Assembly: GCF_018129685.1 (NCBI RefSeq)
Contig: NZ_JAFCLG010000015.1
Location: 1 to 64,000 of the forward strand
Direction of reading: 5' to 3'
Length of the DNA: 64,000 bases
From: Bradyrhizobium manausense
Lineage (GTDB): Bacteria; Pseudomonadota; Alphaproteobacteria; Rhizobiales; Xanthobacteraceae
Within the stretch, counting starts at the first letter, position 1. The number at the start of each line of letters is the position of its first letter. The translations under genes and the position numbers were made by a program. Positions 62,519 through 64,000 of the stretch are shown piece after piece. Below the pieces are notes generated by a model, which did not search any database, was not told the DNA's origin, and saw only the letters and a program-made list of their open reading frames with translations.

Positions 62519-62578
62519 TTCGTGACTTGGGGTTTCGTGGCTTGGGGTTTCGTGGCTTGGGGTTTCGTGGCTTGGGGT
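62519..62578. repeat. 15-bp minisatellite
   Basis: Unit TTGGGGTTTCGTGGC is repeated exactly three times from 62527 to 62571, plus partial copies on both sides. It lies just before the lipoprotein hydrolase gene. The stretch 62222-62526 has no gene; it has a 12-bp palindrome GCGGTCGACCGC at 62368-62379. Confidence 0.9.
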
Positions 62579-62620
62579 CATGGGTGGATGGTCGGGGCCG
62601 TTCCGAAATTGAAAGCAGAC

Positions 62621-63919
62621 ATGCGTGCTGACCGGACCAAGGTGTCCGGAGCACGCGGTCGTGTGCTTCGGATCGTCCTGATCTCGACGTTGGTACCGAT
62701 GTCTCTGACGCTGGTTCAATGCGGCAACGCGCCCAATCCGACTGCACTCGCGGCGAACTCGCAGGCGAACGTTCAGGTCGTTCCAAAGACCAGTCCGCAA
62801 GTCCAGCGAGTGGCCAGCGGCGACTCGTTCGAGGATCGTTTCCCTGCCCCGCAATTCAAAGAGCGCTTCCCTTCGCCGAGCGAAAGTCTCCTGCAACGAC
62901 AGATGTCCGACTTCTCGCCCAAGCGCGCCGTGCAGCAAAAGCTGGAGCAGGCCCCCTACAAGGTCGCCTCGCTCGCGCCGCAAGTCCCCTATCAGCGTCC
63001 CCCCCGTGAAGACCTGACGACGCTCGTTAGCATGAAGTCGTCGGCCTTCCCTTATTTCGGCAACAACCCCGCCTCGGACGCGCCGTTCCTCAACATCTCC
63101 AAGGGCGATCGCCGCGGCCACCGCAGCTATTCGGGCCGCGTGTTCTGGCAAGACGAGACCTACAATGACAGCCGCGTGCTGGTGCATGTCCCCGAACATT
63201 TCGACGTGCGCAAGCCGGGCGTGATTGTGGTGTTCTTCCACGGCAACGGCGCCACCCTCGAGCGCGACGTACGAGACCGGCAGCTCGTGCCGCAGCAGAT
63301 CACCGATTCCGGCGCCAATGCCGTGCTGCTTGCGCCGCAGATGGCGGTCGACGCCGCCGATTCCAGCGCCGGAAAATTCTGGCAGCCCGGCGGCCTCAAA
63401 CGTTTCATGGAAGAATCGGCCAACCACCTCGCGCAGCTCACCGGTGATCCCAACAGCGCGCGCGCCTTTGCCAACATGCCGATCGTGATCGTCGGCTACA
63501 GCGGCGGCTTCCTGCCGACCGCCTGGAGCCTGGAGGTTGGCGGCATCAGCGATCGCGTCCGCGGCGTCGTGCTGCTCGATGCGGTCTACGGCGAAATGGA
63601 CAAGTTCGCGTCCTGGATCGAGAGCCACCGCAACGGCTTTTTCGTTAGTTCCTACACCCACTACACCGCGCGGCGCGACCGCGAGTTGATGAGCATGCTC
63701 AGGCAGAAAGGCATCGGCGTCTCCGAGGACATGGACGGCCCCTTGCGCCCGGGCAGCGTCGTGTTCGTCGAAACCGGCGACGGCATTACTCACCGCGACT
63801 ATGTCAACCGCGCGTGGACGCAATACCCGCTCAAGGACGTGCTGGTGAAGATGTCGGCAACGCCGGCGCTGGCGCTGACGCGCGTTGCCGCCACCAGTCC
63901 GTCCGGATCAAATCGTTAA
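62621..63919 (+). CDS. Lipoprotein with alpha/beta-hydrolase domain
   Basis: 432 residues from ATG 62621 (MRADRTKVSGARGRVLRIVL). The lipobox LTLVQC (Cys at about 33) follows a hydrophobic segment ISTLVPMSL. After a variable region the hydrolase core has PGVIVVFFHGNGATLERDVR and the nucleophile IVIVGYSGGFLPTAWSLEV. ATGs at 62588 and 62522 are possible but the last would run through the minisatellite. An esterase-like enzyme at the membrane is likely. Confidence 0.8.
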   Translation: MRADRTKVSGARGRVLRIVLISTLVPMSLTLVQCGNAPNPTALAANSQANVQVVPKTSPQVQRVASGDSFEDRFPAPQFKERFPSPSESLLQRQMSDFSPKRAVQQKLEQAPYKVASLAPQVPYQRPPREDLTTLVSMKSSAFPYFGNNPASDAPFLNISKGDRRGHRSYSGRVFWQDETYNDSRVLVHVPEHFDVRKPGVIVVFFHGNGATLERDVRDRQLVPQQITDSGANAVLLAPQMAVDAADSSAGKFWQPGGLKRFMEESANHLAQLTGDPNSARAFANMPIVIVGYSGGFLPTAWSLEVGGISDRVRGVVLLDAVYGEMDKFASWIESHRNGFFVSSYTHYTARRDRELMSMLRQKGIGVSEDMDGPLRPGSVVFVETGDGITHRDYVNRAWTQYPLKDVLVKMSATPALALTRVAATSPSGSNR

Positions 63920-63959
63920 CCTGGATTTGCGCGCGGCGGCATTTCTGCGGGGACAGGCA

Positions 63960-64000
63960 GTGCATCAGGGACTGTACAAGGTCGACTTCCACACCGTTCA
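63960..64000 (+). CDS. Start of a small gene, GrlR-like (cut by window edge)
   Basis: 13 codons are visible: MHQGLYKVDFHTV, from GTG 63960 with GGGGACAGG upstream. The start resembles GrlR-type small regulatory proteins (LYKV-x-F-x-T). Too little is in the window to be sure. Confidence 0.4.
   Translation, partial: MHQGLYKVDFHTV

Noticed and set aside
62519..62578. CRISPR array
   Set aside because: The 15-bp units are directly adjacent with no spacers, and there are no cas genes.

Overview
The window looks like a chromosomal segment of a high-GC alphaproteobacterium, most likely Bradyrhizobium or a close relative. The evidence is the strong G/C third-position bias, a ROSE-type RNA thermosensor in front of a small heat-shock gene, several Omp25/31-like barrels and many short exported proteins of bradyrhizobial type. 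Both ends are cut: gmd on the left and a small gene beginning at base 63960 on the right. The species call is inference from gene content, not from a marker gene.

Layout. 0-5.6 kb (minus strand): gmd start, then a sugar ABC importer (binding protein, permease, double ATPase) with a xylulokinase upstream, so uptake and phosphorylation of a pentose or pentitol. 5.8-8.1 kb: membrane PQQ glucose dehydrogenase. 8.2-14.6 kb (plus): a proteostasis block with two coupled micro-proteins, groES-groEL, two short ORFs, two small heat-shock proteins, two further overlapping short ORFs and a DegP/DegS-like periplasmic protease. Two heat-shock-like promoters and a ROSE thermosensor are visible. 14.9-15.9 kb: a true mercury-type MerR with a mer-like operator, followed not by mer genes but by a cysteine hydrolase.

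16-30 kb is accessory DNA laid down at a tRNA-Gly(TCC) gene. The intact tRNA is at 29967-30040; remnants of its 3' part lie at 15997, 25853 and 27435. The segment 16.4-24.4 kb carries a six-subunit Hyf/Nuo-like membrane complex whose large subunit lacks the Ni ligands, i.e. an Ehr (energy-converting hydrogenase-related) complex, bracketed by two paralogous small XRE regulators. Segment 27.4-30 kb is a 2.5-kb two-gene cassette (Schlafen/AlbA_2-domain protein plus HNH nuclease) between 45-bp direct repeats, with no integrase. This cassette and the Ehr complex are the best candidates for little-described systems.

30-64 kb is mostly ordinary chromosome: a UvrD-like helicase, LLM oxidoreductase, tRNA-Tyr, RlmB-like methyltransferase, tRNA-Thr, chemoreceptor, outer-membrane barrels, beta-lactamase-fold hydrolase, S10 peptidase, NAD kinase, a receiver/Hpt/DUF2336 signalling group, lytic transglycosylase, a tandem-duplicated barrel protein, hisI, folE, a U-type Fe-S scaffold, ClpP-like exported protein, yidD, an amino-acid permease and a lipoprotein hydrolase. 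Several very short genes are listed from direct reading; these are less certain.
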